A DNA stretch of 52,825 nt from Syntrophales bacterium (GTDB taxonomy: Bacteria > Desulfobacterota > Syntrophia > Syntrophales > UBA2210), in NCBI GenBank assembly GCA_028718565.1, contig JAQULO010000009.1:1-52825 (forward strand), in the 5' to 3' direction. Position 1 is the stretch's first letter, and each line of letters opens with the position of its first letter. Of this stretch, positions 29,036 to 38,221 are shown one piece after another. The position numbers and the translations under genes were made by a program. The notes beneath the pieces were generated by a model, which had not been told where the DNA came from, made no database searches, and saw nothing but the letters and a program-made list of their open reading frames with translations.

Positions 29036-29292
29036 GGTACCTCCCTTTCGCCCTTCGGGCGTGCTTTGATTTCAAAATCTTCGATGATTTGCCGTATTCT
29101 CCCGTTCAGATATGCGCTCAACTCCCCCGCATACCTGTCGATCATACGCGCCTCATCGCCAGGAGTACTTTCGGAGATCCTGTGTGTCTCCGAGACAATG
29201 GTCTGTACGAAATTCAAGATAGTGTCATCCTGTTTCTTGAACATGAGCGGGCAATAGACATATGGGTCGTATGACCCTGGGCAACGCTCCAT
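29032..29292 (-). CDS. Small helical protein in the lysis cluster
   Basis: 86 residues from ATG at 29292 (GGAGG seven bases upstream). Cys-containing start (MERCPGSYDPYVYCPLMF), then a long acidic helix. No membrane span. Unknown; overlaps the next gene by four bases. Confidence 0.6.
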   Translation of the reverse strand: MERCPGSYDPYVYCPLMFKKQDDTILNFVQTIVSETHRISESTPGDEARMIDRYAGELSAYLNGRIRQIIEDFEIKARPKGEREVP

Positions 29293-29293
29293 C

Positions 29294-29488
29294 TCAAAAC
29301 CTCCGTGTGATCCTGAACACAAACCTACGTTTCTTCGCCCCCTGCGTCTCCGCTACCCGGTCCCTATCGGTGAGACGGTCGCGGTTGAGCATACTCTGCT
29401 GGGATTCCTGTTCCTGTCCCTTCTTGAGCCATGTCAGGAGACGGCTCAATCTGCTCCCCGGCATTCCCTGGTACACGGCTTCACCCAT
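29294..29488 (-). CDS. Small basic protein in the lysis cluster
   Basis: 64 residues; ATG at 29488 overlaps the end of the holin-like gene. Rich in Arg, Lys and Gln, with a terminal KKRRFVFRITRRF. No spanin features. Function unknown. Confidence 0.5.
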   Translation of the reverse strand: MGEAVYQGMPGSRLSRLLTWLKKGQEQESQQSMLNRDRLTDRDRVAETQGAKKRRFVFRITRRF

Positions 29489-29786
29489 TGGGGGCGTCTG
29501 CCACGGCCTTCTGTTTCTTAATCTGGCCGACAACGCCTAGCGCAACACCGTAAAGGGCGCTGATACTGGTGATCAGTTCGGGTATGCTGCCGGCGACAAC
29601 GTCTATGTCGGCCTGCTGCACTACTATCCCGTAGACCCCCTTGGCGATGACCGACAAGGCGAGGATGAGGGCCCCCCAAAACCGTCTCGATGCGTGCCAA
29701 GGCTTACCCGCTGCCTTCTCTTCTTGGTAGACCGACGCCACCTGCCGGAACGACAGGATGTACTTGAAATACGTCCACATGATCAT
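29481..29786 (-). CDS. Holin-like membrane protein
   Basis: 101 residues with two hydrophobic segments (FWGALILALSVIAKGVYGIV at about 37-56 and LITSISALYGVALGVVGQ) and a charged C-terminus, the size and plan of phage holins. Located three genes after the endolysin in the lysis cluster. It would form the inner-membrane lesion that releases the endolysin. Confidence 0.65.
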   Translation of the reverse strand: MIMWTYFKYILSFRQVASVYQEEKAAGKPWHASRRFWGALILALSVIAKGVYGIVVQQADIDVVAGSIPELITSISALYGVALGVVGQIKKQKAVADAPNG

Positions 29787-29977
29787 TCCTCCACAATAGT
29801 TCGTTCGATGAGCTTACCGTCCTCGAATTTCTCGGTGACGGTGCGTTTTGTGAATGTCTTTTGGGGAAGCATTACAAACCCGCTCGGCCAGAAAGAGCAG
29901 ATATGTATCGTCCCTGGAATAACCCATTGACCGCATCCTGAGCAATTGTAGCCTTGGGGGAAATCTCCTGTTGGCAC
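29783..29977 (-). CDS. Small CxxC protein
   Basis: 64 residues, GTG start six bases after AGGAGG. YNCSGCGQW...HICSFW suggests one zinc site; C-terminus is charged (KFEDGKLIERTIVEE). Lies between endolysin and holin-like genes. Unknown. Confidence 0.65.
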   Translation of the reverse strand: MPTGDFPQGYNCSGCGQWVIPGTIHICSFWPSGFVMLPQKTFTKRTVTEKFEDGKLIERTIVEE

Positions 29978-29978
29978 G

Positions 29979-30434
29979 CTACACCTCCTTCTCTTTGAAA
30001 AACTCGTGATGGCCGATTTCGGCCGTCTTGATCAATTTCCCTATAGCGACTTGCTTGTCGAACCATGGATTCTTCGTCCCTGGAACCCTGTAGAATGTCG
30101 CATAATCGATTTTTCGTCCTACCTCCCTACTGTCATCCTTCCATGCCTTGAAAGATTGCTGTAGCGAGCCTCTGTAGGTTCCTGTGGCCATCTCTTCCGC
30201 TATAAGGAGGAGCCTTGTATAGTTGGGGTCGCTCGACAGGTAGCACGAGAACTGATTGGGAGCGAAGACGACCTGTTTTATGGTCTTCCGCCATCTCTCA
30301 GCGCGGTTGGCGATTACACAGCCCACAGCCTGCATTCCCTCAAAGGGCTCTCCCCGAGCCTCTCCATAGATCGTGAGAACGGCAGCCTCGGAATCATCGA
30401 GGGCGTGGAATATTGGACGGTGCTCTGGCTTCAT
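29979..30434 (-). CDS. SleB-type cell-wall hydrolase, endolysin
   Basis: 151 residues matching the hydrolase_2/SleB domain: AVLTIYGEARGEPFEGMQAVGCVIANR (catalytic Glu in YGEARGE), later FSCYLSSDPN and an ATFYRVP segment. Cleaves peptidoglycan glycan strands during lysis. No signal peptide, so it needs a holin. ATGA overlap with the preceding membrane-protein gene. Confidence 0.85.
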   Translation of the reverse strand: MKPEHRPIFHALDDSEAAVLTIYGEARGEPFEGMQAVGCVIANRAERWRKTIKQVVFAPNQFSCYLSSDPNYTRLLLIAEEMATGTYRGSLQQSFKAWKDDSREVGRKIDYATFYRVPGTKNPWFDKQVAIGKLIKTAEIGHHEFFKEKEV

Positions 30435-30655
30435 TTCCCCACTACCTCCCTTCCGAAGATCGCGAGAACACCCCCCACGACCCCACCTGCGAATGAAAGT
30501 GCCCTATTCGGCCATGGTGACGCCTTTCTCTCTCTTGTCTCCAAACATTCCACCCGCTGACAGACTTTCTGGACAGTCTCGAAGAGTATCCATTCACGCT
30601 GAGCCGGTTGCATGTGGTCCCACGTGTCCTTGCTTATCTCCCAACCGTTGGACAT
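30431..30655 (-). CDS. Tail-anchored membrane protein, lysis-associated
   Basis: 74 residues: an amphipathic coiled coil (VQKVCQRVECLETRERK) followed by a C-terminal membrane helix (ALSFAGGVVGGVLAIFG). The XhlA-like layout (cytoplasmic helix then one span) and the place directly before the endolysin suggest a holin or holin partner. GAGGAG SD. Confidence 0.6.
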   Translation of the reverse strand: MSNGWEISKDTWDHMQPAQREWILFETVQKVCQRVECLETRERKASPWPNRALSFAGGVVGGVLAIFGREVVGK

Positions 30656-30656
30656 C

Positions 30657-30884
30657 CTATCTCCTCACTACCGTCAATCTCGCCTCCGCCAGCCGACATC
30701 TCCCCCGGCTCCAAAACACTCCCGGTCGCTCCTGCCATAGACCCGGCGCCTCTCCTATCCAGTCCGGCCCACCCGGTCTCATGCAGACGTAGCCGCGCTT
30801 GTAGTCGCAGGGCTCATCGCAGATGGTCTTGTCCGGTGAGGGGCGGGTGAGTTTTTGGATGACGTTTCCGTAAGCGATGTTCAT
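30657..30884 (-). CDS. Small Cys/Trp-rich protein, unknown
   Basis: 75 residues; ATG overlaps the stop of the spike gene (ATGA). Contains CDEPCDYKRGYVC and Trp/Gly-rich turns. Could be a spike accessory or a lysis factor; nothing recognisable. Confidence 0.55.
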   Translation of the reverse strand: MNIAYGNVIQKLTRPSPDKTICDEPCDYKRGYVCMRPGGPDWIGEAPGLWQERPGVFWSRGRCRLAEARLTVVRR

Positions 30885-33166
30885 GGCCCGACCCCCATAA
30901 GGAGCATTCCGCCCCCCGAGCTACGCCACTGGTATGCCCCTATTGACCGGTAAGGCACGACAACGGCGCCTGCCGCGTTCGTGATGATTCTGCCCGCCAT
31001 GTCGGTAACGCTGGCCGTGCCGGATAGAATGGTGTTGTCGCCTGCCTTCCTGGCAAGAGAAGACCCGCGAAGTCGCAGGTCCAGGCCATCGACAAGTGTT
31101 CTCGTCCACTCCGTCCCGTCGCCCAAAGTGTCAACCCCTGTCGGCAATATGCCTGTCTCGACGTTGCGGACGTGCTTTGCCATGTCGGAGGCGGACATGA
31201 CCCGGCTGGAGCCTATCGAAGATCGCGACAACTCATCGAAGATGTAGCCCCACTGAGCCTCTGTCACGCACGTTCCGGTTCCACTCCCGGTACAGCAGAC
31301 ATAGGGCGTTTCCGAGGCCGTGCAGTCGGCATTGACGCCGATCTGATGGGTCCAGATATGGGCCGCCGCGCCGATAGCCCCGAGGGCCTCTGCCAGCGTT
31401 GCCGTGCGGGCTCGAGTCTCCGTCTCGTTTGACCCAAAAAGGGTGCTGTTGACGAAATAGCCTGTGAGCTTGAAGGGGTACAGGTCGGACAGCGTTTTGC
31501 TGTTGCCCGATACGGTGGAGTCCGTGCGGGCTGCCATATACACGTCTTTGACATACCCGATGACCGTATCGTTGAAGTTGTTGCCCGGATACACAAAGGT
31601 GTCGCAGGTCCAGGACGAGAGGGCGGCGCTGTGTGCCCGCACCTGAGTCTCGATGTATGCCTTGCAATCGTCCAACTCGTATCGGAAGAAATCCGTCTCG
31701 TCTACCGACAATGCCTTGTACGTGTCGTAAGAGAGGGCCTCTCCTGCATTGGCCTCAAGGGTTTTCGATGCAGCGGACGTGGCGGCGGCGGTCAGGAGCG
31801 TTGCCGAGTAAAACGATTTGAGGTCTATTTCCGCAACCAGCGTACCGACGTCTTTGTAGAGGGCGTTGGTCAAATCCCAATCGATGCTCGTTGACCCGTC
31901 ACTCTGCCCTGTTAGCGTCACCTGGAACCTATCGACATACCCGTCTGAGTCCGTATCGGTGATGCTCAAGTTGATTCCAGTGGCGTTCCCGGTGTATTTG
32001 AGCTGCATGACATCGGTCAAGGACGTCGTCAGGTTCGTATGCGTCATGGTGTGGCCCGCGACGTCGTGCCCATCCAGTATCTTGGAGACGACCGTGTCCC
32101 AATTCGCGGACGACAGCAATTGCGGGCGTGAAATGGCCCATGTGACGCTCATTCCGTAAGGCGTGGCGAGATCGGCGAGAGCCGTGAACGTTGCCACATT
32201 GGTGTTGTCATCCACGCTCACGCTGAGAATGGCGGGATACCGCGCGCTCCGTATCCCTGGAACTCGGTAGAGAGAGTCTACCGGCGTCTCCGTGCCGCTG
32301 CCGTAGGATTGACTGATGAGTGATCCACGGTTGAGGAGCAGGGTATTATTCAGCGCAAAATTGCCCCCGGCGCTTTTGTAAAACGGGTAAGCTGCGGCGC
32401 TGAGCGCATTGGCAACTTCAATACCGTTATTGATCGTCGTGGTCGTAGCAGCGCCGTCCTGGTATATCACAACGCCTTGGGAGCCGTAGAACTCGCAGTT
32501 GTTGAACACGTTTGTTCCGGCGTGGGTGTTGATATAGCTCGCAGAACCCAGGTACAGAAACCGGCAATAATTAGCCGTGACGGAATTTCCGGAAACAAGT
32601 ATGATATCGCTGAAAGGCCCGATGAGACTCACCCTCGTCGCAACCACGTCTGCTCCCGTTCCGGTGCGGAAAGGCTGTCCATATGTCGAGCTGATCGTCA
32701 CGTCAGTGGCGTAGTGGGTTCCGGCCACGTCAAAATACACGCCTTTCTTGCTGGTAGGAATGTTTTGCATGGTGAGGTCTTGTATCGTGGCCCCACCACC
32801 CGCCGGGCTGACATAGAATGCGTTGTTTCCCGACATGCCGGTATGGTCAAGGATGGTGACGCCCTGCCCCGACCCGATGAGTGCTTGGCTTGCGGCAGTG
32901 GTGGACAAATTGTAGGTTGCATTGATCATCGCGCCTGAATACGTGCCGGGGCAGACATAGACGGTGCTGCTCGCTCCAGACGCCGTGATGGCCGCCTGGA
33001 TGTTGCTCGCTCCCGACCAGCCCGACGCATCATTGCAGTTGGACAGGTTCCCGGCCTTGTACTTGCTCGACACGCCAGCTTCGTTGATTGTGACAACTTG
33101 ATCCGCCGCCCCCGCCACGCCGGGCAAGAGGGTGAGAAGGAGAAGGAGGAGGAGAAGGCGTCTCAT
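30881..33166 (-). CDS. Tail spike: beta-helix plus polysaccharide deacetylase domain
   Basis: 761 residues from ATG at 33166. MRRLLLLLLLLTLLPGVAGA is a textbook Sec signal. Residues about 25-300 show repeating short strands of a pectate-lyase-type beta-helix. Residues about 310-540 contain NodB/CE4 motifs: DD at 319-320, HTMTH at 372-376 and FVYPGNN near 525, giving the metal-binding Asp-His-His set of polysaccharide deacetylases. The late position fits a spike that strips acetyl groups from surface polysaccharide during attachment. A signal peptide on a virion protein is odd. Confidence 0.7.
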   Translation of the reverse strand: MRRLLLLLLLLTLLPGVAGAADQVVTINEAGVSSKYKAGNLSNCNDASGWSGASNIQAAITASGASSTVYVCPGTYSGAMINATYNLSTTAASQALIGSGQGVTILDHTGMSGNNAFYVSPAGGGATIQDLTMQNIPTSKKGVYFDVAGTHYATDVTISSTYGQPFRTGTGADVVATRVSLIGPFSDIILVSGNSVTANYCRFLYLGSASYINTHAGTNVFNNCEFYGSQGVVIYQDGAATTTTINNGIEVANALSAAAYPFYKSAGGNFALNNTLLLNRGSLISQSYGSGTETPVDSLYRVPGIRSARYPAILSVSVDDNTNVATFTALADLATPYGMSVTWAISRPQLLSSANWDTVVSKILDGHDVAGHTMTHTNLTTSLTDVMQLKYTGNATGINLSITDTDSDGYVDRFQVTLTGQSDGSTSIDWDLTNALYKDVGTLVAEIDLKSFYSATLLTAAATSAASKTLEANAGEALSYDTYKALSVDETDFFRYELDDCKAYIETQVRAHSAALSSWTCDTFVYPGNNFNDTVIGYVKDVYMAARTDSTVSGNSKTLSDLYPFKLTGYFVNSTLFGSNETETRARTATLAEALGAIGAAAHIWTHQIGVNADCTASETPYVCCTGSGTGTCVTEAQWGYIFDELSRSSIGSSRVMSASDMAKHVRNVETGILPTGVDTLGDGTEWTRTLVDGLDLRLRGSSLARKAGDNTILSGTASVTDMAGRIITNAAGAVVVPYRSIGAYQWRSSGGGMLLMGVGP

Positions 33167-33168
33167 GG

Positions 33169-33540
33169 CTATTCCGAGTAGTACAGAACCGACACATTGA
33201 CACCAGTGGCGGCAGCACCGCTTAGATTTATGTTCAGTGCTTCGGCTTCGTTCGTCTGCATGCGCACAACGACATAGCCGCCTTCGGAAGTGAAATCTGT
33301 CCTTGTTCCCCAATTAAGTGTGGAGCTCCAAAGGGTAGAGCCATGAATGTCGTTCGTGGCCGATTGGAACTTGATCTGCACGTCATCATTACTCGACAGT
33401 TCATAGGAAACGACCTTTATTCGTTTGCCGGTTACGGCGGCAACCACTTCTGTGTTTCCCGAAGAAGTCACTGCATTTACCGTTGCCCAATAGTACGTTC
33501 TTCCGTACCCGTAATTAAAACTGGTAGCTACCGTAGCCAT
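33169..33540 (-). CDS. Small beta-rich virion-type protein
   Basis: 123 residues, AAGGAGG SD. Ser/Thr/Val-rich with alternating strands (KRIKVVSYELSSNDDVQIKF). Size and neighbours fit a small tail-tip or decoration component. Stop lies two bases before the spike ATG. No family recognised. Confidence 0.6.
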   Translation of the reverse strand: MATVATSFNYGYGRTYYWATVNAVTSSGNTEVVAAVTGKRIKVVSYELSSNDDVQIKFQSATNDIHGSTLWSSTLNWGTRTDFTSEGGYVVVRMQTNEAEALNINLSGAAATGVNVSVLYYSE

Positions 33541-33553
33541 TTCCTTTTCCTCC

Positions 33554-34267
33554 TTATATCAGCTCGATAAGCATCATCGTCTGGGTGATCGTGTCGCTAG
33601 CATCCGCACATTCTCCCGTGCATTTGACAATAACCGCCGCTGTCGTGTCCTCGGTTCCTGTCTCATAGCCTGACATGGGCGGGATAATCGTTGAATCGTG
33701 AGAACCAAGCCACGTTATTCTTTGCGTATTAACGGCCCCGGCATTGAATATCAAAGCTTCACAGCGCCAGTCGTTCGTATCGTTCGTGGCCGTTCCGAAG
33801 GTCCAATTCGTCGTCCCGAAGTACATCTTCAACGTCTTCATACCGGTGCTACCGATCTTGGTCCCTGCCGCCGTCACCCTGACACCTCCGTTCACTCGAA
33901 GGGTTCCTGCGGGAATAGTGATCGTCATGAGATCGTCTTCACCCGTTCCAGAGCTGGACACTGACGTGAACTCCTTGTAACTCAAGGCAGGGAATATGCG
34001 GATGGACGAATAGGTCTGGGCTTCGTACCCGTCCTTGGTCAAGGCGATGTCAAAAAGTTGGCTCGTGTCGTAGTCGGAATTGTCCACGTAGAAGGAGAAC
34101 GAGCCGTTTGTAGAATCGGACGTGACGCTATTGACGGCAGTGGCACCGGTTGCGGTAGTGTAAATGCTTGCCGCTGTGGTCGTTCCTGCCAAATAGACGC
34201 TTATGGTTCCGCTTTGAACGACATGGCCTGCCCCGTCTCTGAATGTTCCGGTGAATAGGTGTCTCAT
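33554..34267 (-). CDS. Tail fibre-like protein
   Basis: 237 residues. The N-terminal 100 (FTGTFRDGAGHVVQSGTISV, ATTAASIYTTATGATAV) are the beta-sandwich type found at the base of many phage fibres. The rest is a beta-rich sheet domain ending in TMMLIELI. Start overlaps the ejection-protein stop (ATGA). Probably connects the spikes to the tail or binds receptors itself. Confidence 0.7.
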   Translation of the reverse strand: MRHLFTGTFRDGAGHVVQSGTISVYLAGTTTAASIYTTATGATAVNSVTSDSTNGSFSFYVDNSDYDTSQLFDIALTKDGYEAQTYSSIRIFPALSYKEFTSVSSSGTGEDDLMTITIPAGTLRVNGGVRVTAAGTKIGSTGMKTLKMYFGTTNWTFGTATNDTNDWRCEALIFNAGAVNTQRITWLGSHDSTIIPPMSGYETGTEDTTAAVIVKCTGECADASDTITQTMMLIELI

Positions 34268-36717
34268 TGGGTTTCTTCCTGATTTAGTTCATTCAACAAC
34301 TCGTCAATGGACTGATTTTCAGTCCTTTCCCCCTTGCCGGATTGCTTAGCCATGAGGGCTACTAGTTTCGTAACCAAGGCAGTTGCTTGTGGCGTTCCTG
34401 GCGGTAGTTTGAGGCCCTGAAGAATGAATTTTCGGCCTACCGGGGAAAGATACAGTTTTGCGACTAGTTGAGGGGCAAGGGTAATGCCGGCAATCTTAGC
34501 TCCGGCCTTGCCCACCTTTGCGACGTTACCAGTTGCAAGCCCTATCGCCCCTTCCGCTATCCCGGACAATATCATCCTTCCCGCCTCAAAGGTGATGACG
34601 GCCTGTGCGGTCCCTGATGGATTGCCTGAAAGTTTTTCAACCGTTTCCGCTGATTTGCTCACTTGGAACATTCTGTCGATGAACTGAAGCTCATCTTTGC
34701 TGAAGATGGCTTTCATGGTCGGCTGATCCATCTTCGCGATTTGAGTGGCCGCCGATATTGGCTGATACAGCCCGTGAGTGCTTTCCTTCAAGATATTGTC
34801 GGAAAGCCATTTGGAACGCGCCTCATCGAAAACGTCTTTGGGAATGATCCTTTTAACTTTGGCGACATTTATGGAATTGTTTTTTGTGAAGATGAAATTA
34901 GATACCTGCTCCCCCGTCGATTTCTTTGCTATGTCAAGAATGAATCTATCGGCAATAGGCATTGCCTCTTCTCTCAAGCCCCTTGTGGCATAGGTTGCGA
35001 GCATCTGCCATTCCCGTGGAGTGAATATCGTGTGAAGTGTCTCGGTGCCATACTTCTGGGCTTCAGCGACGAGTTTGTCCCAAGAAAACTCTCCTCCCTT
35101 GGATGCGGAATCAATGAGCTTCCCGACAAATTTCTGTTTGAGTGGCTGGAACCCCTGTTCCCCAAGGGCCTTTTTTGTGGTATTGATGACTGTGACGTTA
35201 CCTGGACGGAAAATTGTGTCAACGACTGTTTCAGGTTTTGATTCTGCAAGGCGCATTATGTCCTTATTTCTCCATATCGGCGCAAATTCTTCACGATAGA
35301 AAGCATTAGCTATCTTGAGTTTATCGAGAGCATTTGTGCCTGTTTTCTCTGCTATTACCTGAAAATCTTGATCAAGTGCGTTTTTGAGCTGCAGATATAC
35401 CCTCGATTCCGTCAAATTGCCTGACTTTCTGGAAGATTTGACTAGGTCCGTCAATTCTGATCTCCATTGCTGAAGGGTTTTCCAATCTCTAGCCGGTACT
35501 CCTGCGGCAACTGTTTCTTCTTGCGAAAGCCATGCTCTCATTTGCGAAGGCAATTCTGATATTTTCGTTTCAATCCCTTGGACATTTACTGTTGGAGGAA
35601 GCTCTTCCGCTGATTTTGATGCACCGCTAATCTTGCTCAAAACCGTTCTAAGCGTACTTCCAGGCGCAAGTGATTTACCAAGAGATTCCTTAGCCTGCTG
35701 TGCCACTTCATTGATGTTAGGAGTATCCAACGGTCCTGAAGGAACAGATTCACCTATTTCAGCATATACTGCATTTTTTTTAGCAGTAGCCTCTGCCATG
35801 CGTTTTTCTAATATCTCTTTCGTTTTCAGACCGAGGGATTCATATGTGTCGGTCGATCCCATTTTCTTCAACATTGAATCAGCCAATTCCCTTGTGCGTT
35901 GATTTTTCAGGGCTTCTTTCCCTCCGAGCATCTTTTCGATGGTTGCCTTGATTTTCAGCCCCACGTTTTCTACGCTTTCAGGGGTACCCTTACCGTTGTT
36001 AACTTTATCGATGAAATCGTTCCTTAGCTCGGTGAGTTTTTGTAGCTGCGAAAAGTATTTCTTCTGTATTGTTCCCGCCGATCCAGGAATATAACTCAAC
36101 GCCTTTTCGACAAGCATTGCGCCTTTGCTACCGGCCTCCTGAGCTGGCGTCATCTCGTAGCCTAGCTCCTTAGCCGCCTGTGCAGCTTGCTTTACTTCCG
36201 CGGCTCTCATTCCTTTCTCTGTCCATGACTTGATTGCTGGACCTGCTGATCTGCTTATGGCCGCTACAGGCAAAGCTGCCAATTGACCGCCTGCTTCCAA
36301 CGCGGCGCCTGTCAATACGTCCTTTCCTGATTCGATGGCCTGTTCCTTCAGCGAACGTGGCTTTTTGTATCCAAGAGCCTGTTCTATGGCAGTAGCGGCT
36401 TGATTCATCGCCGCATAACCGAGGGCCGATCCTGTTACGGCACCGGCAGTAGAAGTGGCAGGAGCAGTTGTGAAGGCAGTTGGGGCACTTGCGAGAAGAC
36501 CGCTTCCGGCGCCGACTATCCCTCCCCCGACTAAACCCACGGTCTGCAAGGTGGGTCTTATAGCCGAGACGTACCAAGGCGGGGGATTGTATATGCCGCC
36601 ATATTTGGCGGTGCGTTCCTCCATAGTAAGAACCTTGGAACGTTCCTCGAACAAATCTTTCGGCTGCTCTCCACTTGAAGGAGTTATCCCTGTTTCTTCA
36701 AACAGATCACGAGGCAT
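34264..36717 (-). CDS. Large ejection-type internal virion protein
   Basis: 817 residues. N-terminal DLFEE repeats, a Gly/Ala-rich hydrophobic region at about 60-130 (LVGGGIVGAGSGLLAS) able to insert in membranes, then long helices, and a C-terminal Gly/Ala segment. Third of three adjacent large helical proteins after the nozzle gene, like P22 gp7, gp20, gp16. Likely ejected with DNA to form a channel across the envelope. Start shares bases with the previous stop (TAATG). Confidence 0.7.
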   Translation of the reverse strand: MPRDLFEETGITPSSGEQPKDLFEERSKVLTMEERTAKYGGIYNPPPWYVSAIRPTLQTVGLVGGGIVGAGSGLLASAPTAFTTAPATSTAGAVTGSALGYAAMNQAATAIEQALGYKKPRSLKEQAIESGKDVLTGAALEAGGQLAALPVAAISRSAGPAIKSWTEKGMRAAEVKQAAQAAKELGYEMTPAQEAGSKGAMLVEKALSYIPGSAGTIQKKYFSQLQKLTELRNDFIDKVNNGKGTPESVENVGLKIKATIEKMLGGKEALKNQRTRELADSMLKKMGSTDTYESLGLKTKEILEKRMAEATAKKNAVYAEIGESVPSGPLDTPNINEVAQQAKESLGKSLAPGSTLRTVLSKISGASKSAEELPPTVNVQGIETKISELPSQMRAWLSQEETVAAGVPARDWKTLQQWRSELTDLVKSSRKSGNLTESRVYLQLKNALDQDFQVIAEKTGTNALDKLKIANAFYREEFAPIWRNKDIMRLAESKPETVVDTIFRPGNVTVINTTKKALGEQGFQPLKQKFVGKLIDSASKGGEFSWDKLVAEAQKYGTETLHTIFTPREWQMLATYATRGLREEAMPIADRFILDIAKKSTGEQVSNFIFTKNNSINVAKVKRIIPKDVFDEARSKWLSDNILKESTHGLYQPISAATQIAKMDQPTMKAIFSKDELQFIDRMFQVSKSAETVEKLSGNPSGTAQAVITFEAGRMILSGIAEGAIGLATGNVAKVGKAGAKIAGITLAPQLVAKLYLSPVGRKFILQGLKLPPGTPQATALVTKLVALMAKQSGKGERTENQSIDELLNELNQEETQ

Positions 36718-38219
36718 TACTTGATCCCCAGTTTTGCCTTTACTTGATCCACCGTCATTCCGTACTTCTTTGCGGTAAATTCAAGGTCGGCCTTAGAATA
36801 GGTTTGTTTCGGCTGTTCCGTTCCCGTTTTGCCAGCCTGTTTGGAAGAAAACACCATATTCGGATTTATGCCGCTCATCGTCGCGTAATTCGCGTATTCC
36901 TGCATTCTGCTGTTGTAGTTGTTTTGATATGTCGCCATGAAGAGCTTGCCCATACGAACTATGGCGTTTCTTTCTTCAGGAGTAAGCCCGGCGCCACCTT
37001 CCATTATCTTTTGAGCTTTTCCTTTGACCATATTGATAAACGGCATATTGACGCCCGTCCTCGCATACTCGCTTTCCCTGACGACGGAGTTTGGGTCGGT
37101 CATTTTGTTGAACAGGGTGATAAGAGCCTGATCGACGGCAACCATGTTTTCGGATGTTTTTGATTCACCAAGGGCCGCCACCATTGCGTTGTATTTAGTC
37201 TTTATGTTGTTGTAGTCTCGCACTTCCTGAAGGCTGTTAAACTCTTTCCTGAGACTTGCGGCGTCTTTACCCATCTCACGAGGACTGGTATTTACGACCT
37301 TTTCCACCTTCGGAATGACACGCCCGGTATATGGTCTTCCCCCTACCTCCTGTTGACCGGTTCGAGGGTTGTAGTTGACAGGCTGATTGTCGGGAGTGTG
37401 CCCTATCAATTGCAAAGATTCAGGTTTGGGTTCTCCCCTGGCAATAACCGTAGGTTGTCCACCGCCTGTGCCAGGGGAAACAAGTACCTCTCCCTGGCCG
37501 AGTTTTACCGGTTCCATCGCCTTTTGGCGGGCCTCGACGGCTTTCATCAAAATGGTCTGGACCTGTGCGGGATCGTCGGTAGCCCTGGCCTGTTGGAGTA
37601 GAAGTTGAAGTGTCGGATTGTTCATGGTCAATTCATCTATCAGCGCCTTGTTCTTTCTGAAGAATTCGTTTATCTGGACCTTCTTGAGCCCCGAGTCTAC
37701 TTTCCCTGCAAGGATGTTGTTTTTCTCCACGGCTGTTTTATACGTCTGTTGTGCTTGTGCGATTTTCTGCTCATCTCCTCCTTGTTGGGCCTTTTGTAAG
37801 GCTTCGTAAGCATCGCCTACAGACTGCCTTGACTGTTCCAGGCGGATGTTTGCGTAGTCGGAGGCGAGCCCGACGTCCGCCTTCATACGCTCTATGACCA
37901 TGGCCCGGTTACGTTGAGTTCCTATCCCTTGCTGATTAACGACACCGATCTTTTTCAGTGAGTTAAGGTATTGCACCCGCTTGTTATCGGGGAGCCCCGC
38001 CAAAAGAGGGTCAGTGGTTGCGTCCCATGGGGAATTCAACATTTTTTCTTTTTCCTCAATCTGCTTGAACTCCATCATGGACTTGTTTATGTTGATCTGA
38101 TTCAACTGCTCCTGCTGGCGCATAAGGCGTCCGTTTTTCTGCATCTCTGCCATGTTCGCCGCATTGGCGGTAATATTTGAAAACGCTTGAGATATCTGGC
38201 CCCAAGGATTGTCAGCCAT
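36717..38219 (-). CDS. Ejection-type internal virion protein
   Basis: 500 residues, almost wholly helical and Gln/Asn/Lys-rich (MRQQEQLNQININKSMMEFK), with long coiled coils and a middle Pro/Gly segment. GAGAGGG SD; two bases after the previous stop. No sequence family recognised; assigned by neighbours and composition. Confidence 0.6.
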   Translation of the reverse strand: MADNPWGQISQAFSNITANAANMAEMQKNGRLMRQQEQLNQININKSMMEFKQIEEKEKMLNSPWDATTDPLLAGLPDNKRVQYLNSLKKIGVVNQQGIGTQRNRAMVIERMKADVGLASDYANIRLEQSRQSVGDAYEALQKAQQGGDEQKIAQAQQTYKTAVEKNNILAGKVDSGLKKVQINEFFRKNKALIDELTMNNPTLQLLLQQARATDDPAQVQTILMKAVEARQKAMEPVKLGQGEVLVSPGTGGGQPTVIARGEPKPESLQLIGHTPDNQPVNYNPRTGQQEVGGRPYTGRVIPKVEKVVNTSPREMGKDAASLRKEFNSLQEVRDYNNIKTKYNAMVAALGESKTSENMVAVDQALITLFNKMTDPNSVVRESEYARTGVNMPFINMVKGKAQKIMEGGAGLTPEERNAIVRMGKLFMATYQNNYNSRMQEYANYATMSGINPNMVFSSKQAGKTGTEQPKQTYSKADLEFTAKKYGMTVDQVKAKLGIK

Positions 38220-38221
38220 CT

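Noticed and set aside
31200-31900. Short antisense frames over the spike gene
   Set aside because: No SDs and no protein-like features; the spike frame is continuous with recognisable motifs.
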